Part shown: piece after piece, positions 16,420 through 24,356 of the stretch
How the letters are laid out: every line of letters starts with the position of its first letter
Numbering within the stretch: position 1 is the stretch's first letter
NCBI RefSeq assembly: GCF_001908185.1
Contig: NZ_LGHM01000165.1
Span: forward strand, 1 to 51,603
Reading direction: 5' to 3'
Source of the DNA: Bradyrhizobium sp. AS23.2
GTDB lineage: Bacteria > Pseudomonadota > Alphaproteobacteria > Rhizobiales > Xanthobacteraceae
DNA: 51,603 bases
Translations under genes and position numbers: made by a program
Notes under the pieces: generated by a model
Database searches by the model: none
What the model was told of the DNA's origin: nothing
What the model saw: the letters and a program-made list of their open reading frames with translations, nothing else

Positions 16420-17670
16420 TTGTCCGACGTGAATGCCGACAGCTGGGTGTCCTCGGGACACCGGCCCATGGGTTTCCCCGAATTCGTCATCGTGATCGCG
16501 TCCATCATGGCGCTGAATCCGCTTGCGATGGACATGATGCTGCCGGCGCTGCCCAATATCGGGGCGGCCTTCGATATCCCTGTCGCCAACCATCTTCAGC
16601 TGGTGCTCTCGACCTTCCTGATCGGCTTCGGCGCGGGCCAGTTCGTCATGGGCCCGTTGTCGGACCGCTTCGGCCGTCGCCCGGTGCTGCTCGGCGGCAT
16701 GGCCGTCTATGCGGTGGCGAGCGCGCTGGCGGTCGCGGCGCCCTCGTTCGAGACGCTGCTGCTGGCGCGCGCGCTCCAGGGGCTCGGCACTTCGGCGACG
16801 CGCGTCATCGCGACTTCGATCGTGCGCGACTGCTATGTCGGCCGCCGGATGGCGGGCGTGATGTCGCTCGCCATGATGGTGTTCATCGCCGTACCCGTGA
16901 TCGCGCCCTCGTTCGGGCAGGCGGTGCTGCTGGTGACGCAATGGCGCGGCATCTTCGTCGTACTGATGCTTTACGGACTGCTCGCGCTCGCATGGTGCGT
17001 GCTGCGGCTGCCGGAGACCCTTCCCGATACCGAACGCAGGTCGCTTGCGCCCGCCGACGTGCTCTCGGCCTTCCGGCAGACCGTGACCAACCGCCAGACC
17101 ATCGGCTATGCGACGGCCGCCGGCTGCGTCATAGGCGCCCTGTTTGCCTATGTGTTCTGCGCCCAACAGTTGTTCACCGGCATCTATCATCTCGGCCATT
17201 ATTTCCCGATCGCCTTCGCCGCGATCGCGGCCGGCACCGCTATCGCCGGCTTCCTCAACGCCAGGCTGGTCGGACGCCTCGGCATGCGCGTGATCTCGCA
17301 CGGGGCGCTGACGCTCTACGCCGCGGTGGCGGGCGTGATGTTGCTGACGGAAATCCTCGGCATTCTGCCGCTCGCCTTGTTCATGGCGCTCTCCGCGCTG
17401 ATGATGTTCTCGTTCGGCATGATGGTCGCCAACTTCACCGCGCTTGCCATGGAACCGCAGGGCCATATCGCCGGCACCGCCTCCTCGCTCTACGGCTCTA
17501 TCACGACGCTGATCGGCATCGTGGTCGGCATGGCGATCGGCCAGAGCTTCGACGGCACGCTGCTGCCGTTCTCGGTCGGCTTTTTCCTGTCGACGCTGGC
17601 CGCGCTTGCGATCGTGCTGGTGGTGGAAAAGGGACGGCTGTTCAAGCCGCATCATCGTCCCATCTCGTGA
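16420..17670 (+). CDS. Bcr/CflA-family drug exporter (MFS)
   Basis: 416 residues from TTG with AGAGGTGAG upstream. Twelve membrane spans are predicted. The MFS signature between spans 2 and 3 is clear (GPLSDRFGRRPVLLGG), and the start of span 1 (FVIVIASIMALNPLAMDMML, PALPNIGAAFDIP) matches Bcr/CflA drug:proton antiporters (D-M-P-A-L-P pattern). The likely role is export of an antibiotic or metabolite across the inner membrane by proton antiport. A palindrome covers its ribosome binding site, which may give post-transcriptional control. It may be served by the TetR gene upstream, but an intervening hairpin speaks against cotranscription. Confidence 0.9.
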   Translation: MSDVNADSWVSSGHRPMGFPEFVIVIASIMALNPLAMDMMLPALPNIGAAFDIPVANHLQLVLSTFLIGFGAGQFVMGPLSDRFGRRPVLLGGMAVYAVASALAVAAPSFETLLLARALQGLGTSATRVIATSIVRDCYVGRRMAGVMSLAMMVFIAVPVIAPSFGQAVLLVTQWRGIFVVLMLYGLLALAWCVLRLPETLPDTERRSLAPADVLSAFRQTVTNRQTIGYATAAGCVIGALFAYVFCAQQLFTGIYHLGHYFPIAFAAIAAGTAIAGFLNARLVGRLGMRVISHGALTLYAAVAGVMLLTEILGILPLALFMALSALMMFSFGMMVANFTALAMEPQGHIAGTASSLYGSITTLIGIVVGMAIGQSFDGTLLPFSVGFFLSTLAALAIVLVVEKGRLFKPHHRPIS

Positions 17671-17872
17671 GGAACTTTCCGGCCACCTAGATGTTGTACT
17701 GCAGCAATTCGAGAGGCACTCAATGGAATCTGACCACCGCGAAGATCAGCACACCTCGGAACCGCAGGCGACGGAACGTTCAACGTCGAACACCGACCGG
17801 CCCGCGTTCACCGCGCCTTTCGCGAGCGAAGGCCTCGAGCGGGTACGCGACAGCCACTGCTAAGCGCAAAGC

Positions 17873-19468
17873 CTAGTCCCGCATACGCCGGCTGGCACTG
17901 AAATCATCCGCAGCACTCCCTGGCGCCGCGTCCTGCCCGCGCGGCGGCACCATCAGCACAATCACGTCCCGCGTGAGACCCGGCCGGCCCCACAGCGTTG
18001 CCTGCACGGTGAACTCACGCGTGACGAAGTGTCCGGCGCGCCCGGACACCCATTCCATCCACCGGCTGCAATAGTCCTGGCCGCGGAAACAAAGTGCGGC
18101 CCAACCGCGGTCCAGCGTGATCTTGCGCGGCAAGCCCCAGGTGTACTGATACTCGAACGGCCGCGCGTAATTCGGATGGTCGGGACTGTAGAACGCCGTC
18201 GCGAAGGCCAGCGAGTCGTCGCCACTCACGGCGCTTAGCTGCTCGCCGGTCAGTTCGTGCCACTCGCGAGTCAATTCGCCTGCCGCCTGCACGTAGAAAT
18301 TCCGGCCCTCTTCGTAGCCGTAATCGTTGCGATAAACGGCGTGGATCGGCGCGGCGACAAGAACGGCGGCGAGCGCGACGCCGGCCGCGATCACTGTGAG
18401 GTTGACGGTGTAGAAGCGCTCGATCGGGTAGCGCGTGCCGCAGACCGCGAGAACGGCGAACAGGAACAGCCCCTGCAACGCCCACAGCGACGGCAAATCC
18501 GCCCCCATCGCGAGCGAGGTCAGGACCGGCAGCACGATCGTGCCGATCCCAACGTAGAAGAGAAGTCGCAGGCCCGAGCTCATTGCTGCGAAGTCGGCCG
18601 CAAACTGTTTCAGGCGCGTCCCGGCGATGAACACCCAGCTCACGGCCGATACGCTCATCGCCGCCACGAGCCCCAGCAGGAAGTTCCTGATATCACCCAG
18701 CGAGCTCACGGCGTCGCCGTGGGCGTGCGCCATCGCATAGGTGAAGGTCGAGGCCCCCGTTGTCGCGAGCCAGTAGATGTACGGCGACAACACCGCGAGC
18801 CCGGTGACCGCTGATATCCAGGGCGAAGCGGAGGTGAAATAGGCCCGCCGCGCCGGATGCGCGAGCGCGGCAAGCGCGAAGCTCGCCACGAGGAAGATCG
18901 AATAGTACTTGCCGACCATCGCCAGCGCCGCCGTGCATCCAGCGGCAATCGCCCAGGATGCACGACGGGTCTCGAACGCGCGCAGAAAGCACCAGGTCGC
19001 CAGCGGCCAGGTCGCGAGCAGCACTGCATTGGCATTGAAGCGCTGAGCATGGAATTGATAGGCCGGCGTCAGCATCAACAGTAGCAGCACCAGGATACGC
19101 TTGTGCCCGGTCACGAACTGCCGCGCGATCAGGTCGACGAAGAACAGGGCAAGCCCCGCATTGACCATCGCCATCAGTTGCAGCGACCAGTCGGTCAACG
19201 GAAAGACGGACGTCCAGACGGCGGTAACCCAGCCCATCAGCGGCGGATGCTTGTGATAACCCCCGGCAAAACGCTGCCCCAGCGCCCAAGCCTCGAGCGT
19301 ATCAGGGTGCAGGCCGCCGCCGGCATAGGCGATGGCCAGATAAAGCGTCCAGATCGCAACGAAGCAGGCGATGAGAAGTGGGACGGCCCAGCCCGCCTCG
19401 ACACCATCGAGCCAACGCAGGAAGGGCCGGCGCCATCGCGCCGGCGCGCGATCGGACCGCTCGGCCAT
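17873..19468 (-). CDS. GT39-like (PMT/ArnT type) membrane glycosyltransferase
   Basis: 531 residues if started at the ATG at 19468 (MAERSDRAPARWRR). A start 84 bases further upstream is possible. It has about eleven membrane spans. The first outer loop contains GGGLHPDTLEAWALGQRFAG, followed by YHKHPPLMGWVTAVW. The D-x-x-E acidic pair followed by H-x-HPP is typical of the PMT_2/ArnT-like glycosyltransferase 39 family, which uses polyprenyl-phosphate sugars. A soluble C-terminal domain (about 390-531) includes CFRGQDYCSRWMEW with a cysteine pair. This is the fourth GT-C-type protein within 10 kb, consistent with modification of a surface glycan or lipid, but the substrate is unknown. Confidence 0.78.
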   Translation of the reverse strand: MAERSDRAPARWRRPFLRWLDGVEAGWAVPLLIACFVAIWTLYLAIAYAGGGLHPDTLEAWALGQRFAGGYHKHPPLMGWVTAVWTSVFPLTDWSLQLMAMVNAGLALFFVDLIARQFVTGHKRILVLLLLMLTPAYQFHAQRFNANAVLLATWPLATWCFLRAFETRRASWAIAAGCTAALAMVGKYYSIFLVASFALAALAHPARRAYFTSASPWISAVTGLAVLSPYIYWLATTGASTFTYAMAHAHGDAVSSLGDIRNFLLGLVAAMSVSAVSWVFIAGTRLKQFAADFAAMSSGLRLLFYVGIGTIVLPVLTSLAMGADLPSLWALQGLFLFAVLAVCGTRYPIERFYTVNLTVIAAGVALAAVLVAAPIHAVYRNDYGYEEGRNFYVQAAGELTREWHELTGEQLSAVSGDDSLAFATAFYSPDHPNYARPFEYQYTWGLPRKITLDRGWAALCFRGQDYCSRWMEWVSGRAGHFVTREFTVQATLWGRPGLTRDVIVLMVPPRGQDAAPGSAADDFSASRRMRD

Positions 19469-19648
19469 CGCCTGGAATGCAAAATCGATCGGCACGGGAA
19501 TCAAATCGAGGGAATCAAATCGAGCAAGGAAAGTGATGTGCGAGCCATGCACATCTATTTCAGGATAGAAACAAATAGCAATAATTGGAAACTGGAAGGG
19601 TTAAAAGCCCACGGCCTTCTCAAGCTTACACCAGACTGACAAACGGCG

Positions 19649-19676
19649 GCGGCGCCGCTGGTAACAGCGGCGCCGC
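19649..19676 (-). terminator. Hairpin downstream of the ABC binding-protein gene
   Basis: A perfect 12-bp GC stem (GCGGCGCCGCTG and its complement CAGCGGCGCCGC) with a four-base loop, 40 bases past the stop codon of the binding-protein gene. The minus-strand sequence after it contains only short T-runs (CCGTTTG). It is a strong hairpin that probably ends or protects the transcript. Confidence 0.6.
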
Positions 19677-19715
19677 ATGTTGATCGCGACGAAAGGCGCG
19701 AGAGGCGCCCTCGCC

Positions 19716-21327
19716 TTACTCGGACTTGTCGATATTCCAGAACACCGGGGTGGCCGGACCGTCGAGCACGCCGGTGAGCGACTTCCGCCACGCGCTCGGC
19801 GCCAGATACTGGCCGAGCGGCACGTAGATCACCTGGTCATAGGCTTCTTTCTGGATCTCGGTCGCGATCTTCTTCTGATCGTCGAGCGAGGTGGCGCGGG
19901 CGAAGTCTTCCTTGAGCTTCTCGATCTTGGGATCTTCCGCCCAGCCGAACCAGCCGCCCCTCTTGCCCTGGCCGCCGATCGAGAGATTGGCGATCGGGTT
20001 GGAGACGTCGGCGCTGACCCAGTTGGTGAAGAACATGTTCCAGCCGCCCTCCTTCGGGGGCTTCTGGCTGGCGCGACGGCTCACCACCGTCTGCCAGTCG
20101 GTCGCCTGAGCGTCGACCTTGAAGCCGGCTTCGCGGAGCAACTGCACGGCCACCGTCGGCTGCGCCTTCAGCGTGACGACGTCGCCGGGCACCATGACCA
20201 CGACGGGCGTGCCGTCATAGCCGGACTCGGCGAGCGCCTTCTTGGCTTCCGCCATGCCGTTGCCCTTGACCAGCGTCTCGGAGCCGACGTCGGAGGCGAA
20301 CGGCGTGTCGCAGATGAAGAACGCGCCGCAGATCTTGTAGTACTTGGGATTGCCGACGAGCGCGTCGAGCACGTCCTTCTGGTTCATCGCCAGTAAGGCC
20401 GCTCGGCGGATCTTCGGATTGTCGAAGGGCGGATAGAGGAAGTTCATGCGACCGAGGGTCTGGTAGCCGAACTTGTTCAGCGTCTCGACCTTGAGGTCAG
20501 CATTGCCTTCGAGCACCGGCAGCAGGTCCCACGGCGGCACTTCCATGAAGTCGATGTCGCCCGACTGCAGCGCGTTCACCGCGGTCTGCGAGTCCGGCAT
20601 GGTGATCCACTCGACGCGATCGACCTTGACCACCTTGCCGCCGGCGGTCCAGCTTGCCGGCTCCTTGCGCGGCACATAGTCGGTGTTCTTGACGTAGACC
20701 GCCTTCACGCCGGGCTGGAATTCACCCTGCACAAACTTGAACGGGCCGGAGCCGATCTGCTCGGGGATCTGCTTGTCCGGCGGCGTCTCGGCGAGACGCT
20801 TCGGCATCATGAAAGCGACGCGCGAGGATGGCTTGCCGATCGAGTCGAGCACGAGACCGTAGGGCTCCTTGAGCTTCAGCGTGATGGTCTTGGCATCGGT
20901 CGCCTCGAGGCTCGCCGTGAAGTCCCACAGCTTCTGGCCCATGCCGTCGACGGCAGCCCAGCGCTTCAACGAGGCGACGCAATCTTCCGCCGTCACCGGC
21001 GTGCCGTCATGCCATTTCAGGCCGTCGCGCAGCGTGAAAGTATAGGTGAGCTTGTCGTCGGAGATCTTCCAGTCCGCCATCTGCGGCTGGATCTTGAAGT
21101 TCGCGTCCGTCGTGATCAGCGTGTCGTAAACCATGTAGCCATGGTCACGCGTGATGTAGGCGGTCGTGAAGATCGGATCGATGATGCGCAGATCCGAATG
21201 CATCACCGCCGTGATGGTCTTGCCAGCCGCAAACACCGGCGAGGCCATTGCCGTCGAAAGCGCGACGACCGACAGCGCAAGTTTGGAGGCGAACGCGCGA
21301 CGCCCCCCGGCGCATCAAGCTCAACAT
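19716..21327 (-). CDS. ABC transporter substrate-binding protein (oligopeptide type), frameshifted in the signal peptide
   Basis: The body (19716-21248, about 510 residues) is a complete SBP_bac_5 (DppA/OppA/NikA-type) periplasmic binding protein, with GYMVYDTLITTDANFKIQPQ, YTFTLRDGLKWHDGTPVTAE, and a C-terminus ending PATPVFWNIDKSE. The proper start is ATG at 21327 behind AGGAG, reading MLSLMRRG. From there the frame is wrong by one base. Removing one base from the six-C run at 21303-21308 (G on the coding strand) restores MLSLMRRGRRAFASKLALSV, then VALSTAMASPVFAAG, a fine signal peptide. As written, only a signal-less protein could start at 21248. It is divergent from the M20 peptidase gene, whose peptide or amide substrate it probably binds. 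Confidence 0.85.
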
Positions 21328-21382
21328 AGAAAGTTTCTCCTGACGTGAAACTGTTCAAAGGCAGGTTATTGGTTGAGCATCC

Positions 21383-21403
21383 GGTTCGTTCTTTAGGCGA
21401 ACC
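21383..21403. promoter_or_regulatory. Inverted repeat in the divergent region between binding protein and M20 peptidase
   Basis: GGTTCG (21383-21388) and CGAACC (21398-21403) form a 6+6 inverted repeat with a nine-base spacer in the 267-bp region between two divergent genes. It is a candidate regulator site. The rest of the region shows no promoter I can assign. Confidence 0.35.
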
Positions 21404-21594
21404 AACCTTATGCAATGCCTTTATCTTTCGAGACTTGCAGACAGTGTTGAGCGCGTCAATCCGGTTTCGTTGCAGCCCGTCGCGGCGTGCACACGGGCTC
21501 CACAAAGATCGGTTTAGCTCTACAACGTTATCCGCTAACCCGCCTTCGCGGATGCAATGCGTGTTCCACCTTTCAAAGCCCGAGAGAAACCCAG

Positions 21595-22725
21595 ATGAAT
21601 CCAGCCAATCTCCCTTTTGATTCCGAGGCCATGCTCCAGGGTCTGCGCAACTGGGTCGAATGCGAGAGCCCGACCTGGGACGCAGGGGCGGTGAACCGCA
21701 TGCTCGATATTGCAGCGCGGGATATGGCGATCATGGGTGCGACCATCGAACGCATCGCCGGCCGGCAGGGCTTTGGCGGCGTCATCCGCGCGCGCTTTCC
21801 GCATCCGAAGCAGGGCGAGCCGGGCATCCTGATCGCCGGACACATGGATACCGTCCACCCCGTTGGCACCATCGAGAAGCTGAAATGGCGGCGGGAAGGC
21901 AACAAGTGCTACGGCCCCGGAATCTACGACATGAAGGGCGGCAACTACCTCTCGCTGGAGGCAATCCGGCAGCTGGCGCGGGCCGCCTTCACCACGCCCT
22001 TGCCGATCACCGTGCTGTTCACGCCGGACGAGGAGGTCGGCACCCCCTCGACGCGCGACATCATCGAGGCGGAAGCCGCGCGCAATAAATACGTGCTGGT
22101 GCCCGAGCCGGGTCGTGCTGATAACGGCGTGACCACGGGACGCTACGCCATCGCGCGCTTCAATCTGGAGGCAACGGGCCGGCCGAGCCACGCCGGCGCG
22201 ACATTGTCCGCGGGACGCTCGGCGATCCGCGAGATGGCGCGGCAGATCCTCGCGATCGACGCCATGACGACGGAGGACTGCACATTCTCGGTCGGCGTCG
22301 TGCATGGCGGCCAATGGGTCAACTGCGTGGCCACGACCGCGACCGGCGAAGCGCTCTCCATGGCCAAGCGTCAGGCCGACCTCGATCGTGGTGTCGAGAA
22401 GATGCTGGCGCTATCCGGCACAGCCAATGACGTCACCTTCAAGGTAACGCGCGGCGTCACCCGTCCGGTGTGGGAGCCGGATGCGGGCACGATGGCGCTG
22501 TATGAAAAGGCGCGCAGCATCGCCAAGTCGCTCGGCACCGAACTGCCGCATGCGAGTTCCGGCGGCGGCTCCGATGGCAACTTCACCGGCGCGATGGGCA
22601 TCCCGACTCTCGACGGCCTCGGAGTGCGCGGCGCTAACGCCCACACGCTCGAGGAGTTCATCGAGGTCGACAGCCTGGTCGAGCGCGGGCGCTTGATGGC
22701 CGGACTGCTTGCGACGCTGGAATAA
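21595..22725 (+). CDS. M20 family metallopeptidase (carboxypeptidase G2-like)
   Basis: 376 residues from ATG 21595. The frame is open further upstream, but the conserved N-terminus starts here. It is a two-zinc aminopeptidase/carboxypeptidase fold with no signal peptide, so cytoplasmic. Metal and catalytic motifs are in order: GHMDTVHP (His ligand, Asp), GPGIYDMKGG (bridging Asp), LFTPDEEVGTP (catalytic Glu and ligand Glu), VPEPGR, and near the C-terminus SSGGGSDGNF and NAHTLEE (His ligand). The dimerisation domain sits at about 185-290. The closest named relatives are glutamate carboxypeptidases such as CPG2, which remove C-terminal Glu from acylated or peptidic substrates. It is divergent from the ABC binding-protein gene. 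Confidence 0.9.
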   Translation: MNPANLPFDSEAMLQGLRNWVECESPTWDAGAVNRMLDIAARDMAIMGATIERIAGRQGFGGVIRARFPHPKQGEPGILIAGHMDTVHPVGTIEKLKWRREGNKCYGPGIYDMKGGNYLSLEAIRQLARAAFTTPLPITVLFTPDEEVGTPSTRDIIEAEAARNKYVLVPEPGRADNGVTTGRYAIARFNLEATGRPSHAGATLSAGRSAIREMARQILAIDAMTTEDCTFSVGVVHGGQWVNCVATTATGEALSMAKRQADLDRGVEKMLALSGTANDVTFKVTRGVTRPVWEPDAGTMALYEKARSIAKSLGTELPHASSGGGSDGNFTGAMGIPTLDGLGVRGANAHTLEEFIEVDSLVERGRLMAGLLATLE

Positions 22726-22734
22726 TAGGGCCGA

Positions 22735-22855
22735 GTCATTCAGGGGCGATGCGACAGCATCGAACTACGGTGCGCACTCGCGCACCTGAGAATCTCGAGA
22801 TTCTTAGGTGCTCAAGTGCGCACCGGGGTTCGCGCTACGCGCGCCCCGGAATGAC
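22735..22855. repeat. GTCATTCCGGGG-type palindromic repeat (copy 1)
   Basis: 121 bp, the most divergent copy. The right arm is intact (TTCGCGCTACGCGCGCCCCG, then GAATGAC). The left arm begins GTCATTCAGGGGCGATGC. The middle carries hairpins with GGTGCGCACTCGCGCACC and GAATCTCGAGATTC. It lies nine bases after the M20 stop codon and precedes the riboswitch-like leader. Its ends match the arms that flank the GIY-YIG gene at 51210-51603. Confidence 0.8.
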
Positions 22856-22951
22856 TGCGACAGCTTCGCACTGCACAATGCCTCAGCAGGTGCGATTGAA
22901 ATTTGACCTTGTTCGGAATTGAGCCGCATCGTACTGCCCGATTGTCCACGC

Positions 22952-23075
22952 AACGATGCGGGAGAGATCGCAACGAAGGTTTCAGCTTTCGTTGCGGCGC
23001 CGACGGAGCACCTCAGATGGGGCGCCGCCCACGGCCTTTGACCGGCGGTTGCCGACTCTAACTCACGGGAGCCCC
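22952..23075 (+). promoter_or_regulatory. Glycine-riboswitch-like leader, partly decayed
   Basis: The segment shows the glycine aptamer layout. GCGGGAGAGA (22958-22967) is followed by a hairpin (CAACGAA ... TTCGTTG), and then GGCGCCGACGGAGCACC, against the usual GCCGAAGGAGCAA. A GC-rich P3-like region follows and then ACTCTAACTCACGG, against the usual ACTCTCAGGCA. The core has A-to-C changes and the 3' closing segment is disturbed, and I see no second aptamer. It stands 11 bases before the start of a truncated FAD oxidoreductase gene. In rhizobia such leaders precede glycine/D-amino-acid oxidoreductases or gcv genes. The call is pattern-based. An Rfam glycine model (RF00504) search would decide it. 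Confidence 0.6.
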
Positions 23076-23085
23076 GGAACCTGCC

Positions 23086-23214
23086 ATGACAAATATCGCC
23101 ATCATCGGCGCCGGCATCACCGGCTTAACGATCGCCTATGCCCTGCTCGAGGGCGGCGCCAAGGCCATCTCGGCGACACTTGGGGTTGAGCGCGAGTTGC
23201 GTCATGCATCCTGA
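23086..23214 (+). pseudogene. FAD-dependent amino acid oxidoreductase, truncated
   Basis: ATG 23086 opens MTNIAIIGAGITGLTIAYAL, then LEGGAKAI, the Rossmann FAD-binding N-terminus (GxGxxG) of glycine/D-amino-acid oxidases and DadA-type dehydrogenases. After about 28 residues the expected acidic residue and the following conserved block are missing. The frame drifts into unrelated sequence and stops at TGA 23214. Only 7-8 percent of the usual roughly 420 residues remain. Together with the decayed glycine-riboswitch-like leader just upstream, it marks a deletion that joined this locus to the permease operon. Confidence 0.7.
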
Positions 23215-23262
23215 GTGGTCAATGCCGGAGGCTGGGGCGGCCCCTTGATACTGCCCTGCCCT

Positions 23263-23277
23263 TGGCACACAATTTGC
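23263..23277 (+). promoter_or_regulatory. Sigma-54 (RpoN) type promoter, -24/-12
   Basis: TGGCACACAATTTGC fits the -24/-12 consensus TGGCAC-N5-TTGC, with GG and GC exactly ten bases apart. It lies about 120 bp upstream of the first permease gene and on the same strand. An RpoN promoter would require an enhancer-binding activator such as NtrC. I found no convincing NtrC or NifA site nearby. Confidence 0.7.
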
Positions 23278-23397
23278 CCCGCAAGGACGACTTCTCCGGC
23301 CCGCTCTTCCAGTCCGAATGACAGGCACGCATGATAGACACAACAGACTCGACGGGCGCCTCGCGGCCCCGCACATTCCGCAGCCGGAGATAGGTGC

Positions 23398-24339
23398 ATG
23401 TTAGGATATCTCATTCGCCGCGTTCTGGCCGCGGTGCCCGTGATGGGTGTCGTCGCGCTGTTCGTGTTCCTGCTGCTGCGGCTGACGCCGGGCGATCCCG
23501 CCGCGATTCTCGCCGGCGACAACGCGACACCAGAGCGGCTGGAGCGCATCCGCTCCTCCCTCGGCCTCAACGAACCCCTGATCGTGCAGTTCATCACCTG
23601 GGTGAACAAGCTGCTGCACGGCGATCTCGGCACCTCGCTCATCTCCAACCTGCCGGTGATGAAGATGATCGGCCAGCGCGTAGAGCCGTCGATCTCGATC
23701 GCGCTGTCGACCATCATCCTCGCGGTCATCGTCGCCGTCCCCTTGGGCGTGATCGCGGCCTGGAAGCACGGCACCTGGATCGACCGCTTCGTGATGGGTC
23801 TCTCCGTGCTCGGCTTCTCCGTGCCTGTGTTCGTCGTCGGCTACATCCTGATCGAGATCTTCGCCATCGACCTGCGCTGGGTGCCGGTGCAGGGCTTCAA
23901 GAGCATATCGAGCGGTTTCGGACCCTTCTTTGAGCGCATCATCCTGCCGACCTGCGCGCTGTCCTTCATCTATATCGCGCTGATCGCGCGCATGACGCGC
24001 GCGGCGATGCTCGACGTGCTAGGCGAGGACTATGTGCGCACCGCGCGGGCCAAGGGCATCAACGAGGTCGCCGTGATGATGCGGCATGCGCTGCGCAATG
24101 CCGCCGTACCTGTCATCACCGTGATCGGCACCGGCTTTGCGCTTCTGATCTCCGGCGTCGTCGTGACCGAGAGCGTGTTCAACATCCCCGGCATCGGCCG
24201 CCTCACGGTGGATGCGGTGCTGGCGCGCGACTATCCGGTGATCCAGGCGATGATCCTGCTGACGTCGCTGATCTACGTCGTCGTCAATCTTCTGATCGAC
24301 GTCGCCTATACGCTGCTCGATCCCCGGATCCGGTACTGA
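23398..24339 (+). CDS. ABC transporter permease, DppB/OppB type
   Basis: 313 residues and six membrane spans. It begins MLGYLIRRVLAAVPVMGVVA and has the characteristic N-terminal LRLTPGDPAAILAGDNAT block of DppB-type permeases. The cytoplasmic EAA loop that contacts the ATPase is visible as EDYVRTARAKGINEVAVMMR. The C-terminus ends TLLDPRIRY, as usual for the family. It forms the inner-membrane channel with the next permease for peptides, nickel or similar small solutes. The start has GGAGATAGG upstream. It is the first gene after the sigma-54 type promoter, with 17 bases to the next permease gene. Confidence 0.94.
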   Translation: MLGYLIRRVLAAVPVMGVVALFVFLLLRLTPGDPAAILAGDNATPERLERIRSSLGLNEPLIVQFITWVNKLLHGDLGTSLISNLPVMKMIGQRVEPSISIALSTIILAVIVAVPLGVIAAWKHGTWIDRFVMGLSVLGFSVPVFVVGYILIEIFAIDLRWVPVQGFKSISSGFGPFFERIILPTCALSFIYIALIARMTRAAMLDVLGEDYVRTARAKGINEVAVMMRHALRNAAVPVITVIGTGFALLISGVVVTESVFNIPGIGRLTVDAVLARDYPVIQAMILLTSLIYVVVNLLIDVAYTLLDPRIRY

Positions 24340-24356
24340 GGCAAGGATAAGATAAG

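Noticed and set aside
17723..17863. Possible 46-residue ORF (MESDHREDQHTSE...) after the Bcr/CflA gene
   Set aside because: GAGAGG stands at a plausible distance, but the product is polar and low-complexity, no family is recognised, and the space is only 200 bp. Support is too weak.
22870..22893. TGCAC...GGTGC considered as an NtrC site upstream of the sigma-54 promoter
   Set aside because: The spacing between the half-sites is four bases too long for the NtrC consensus, and the site lies at the edge of a repeat.
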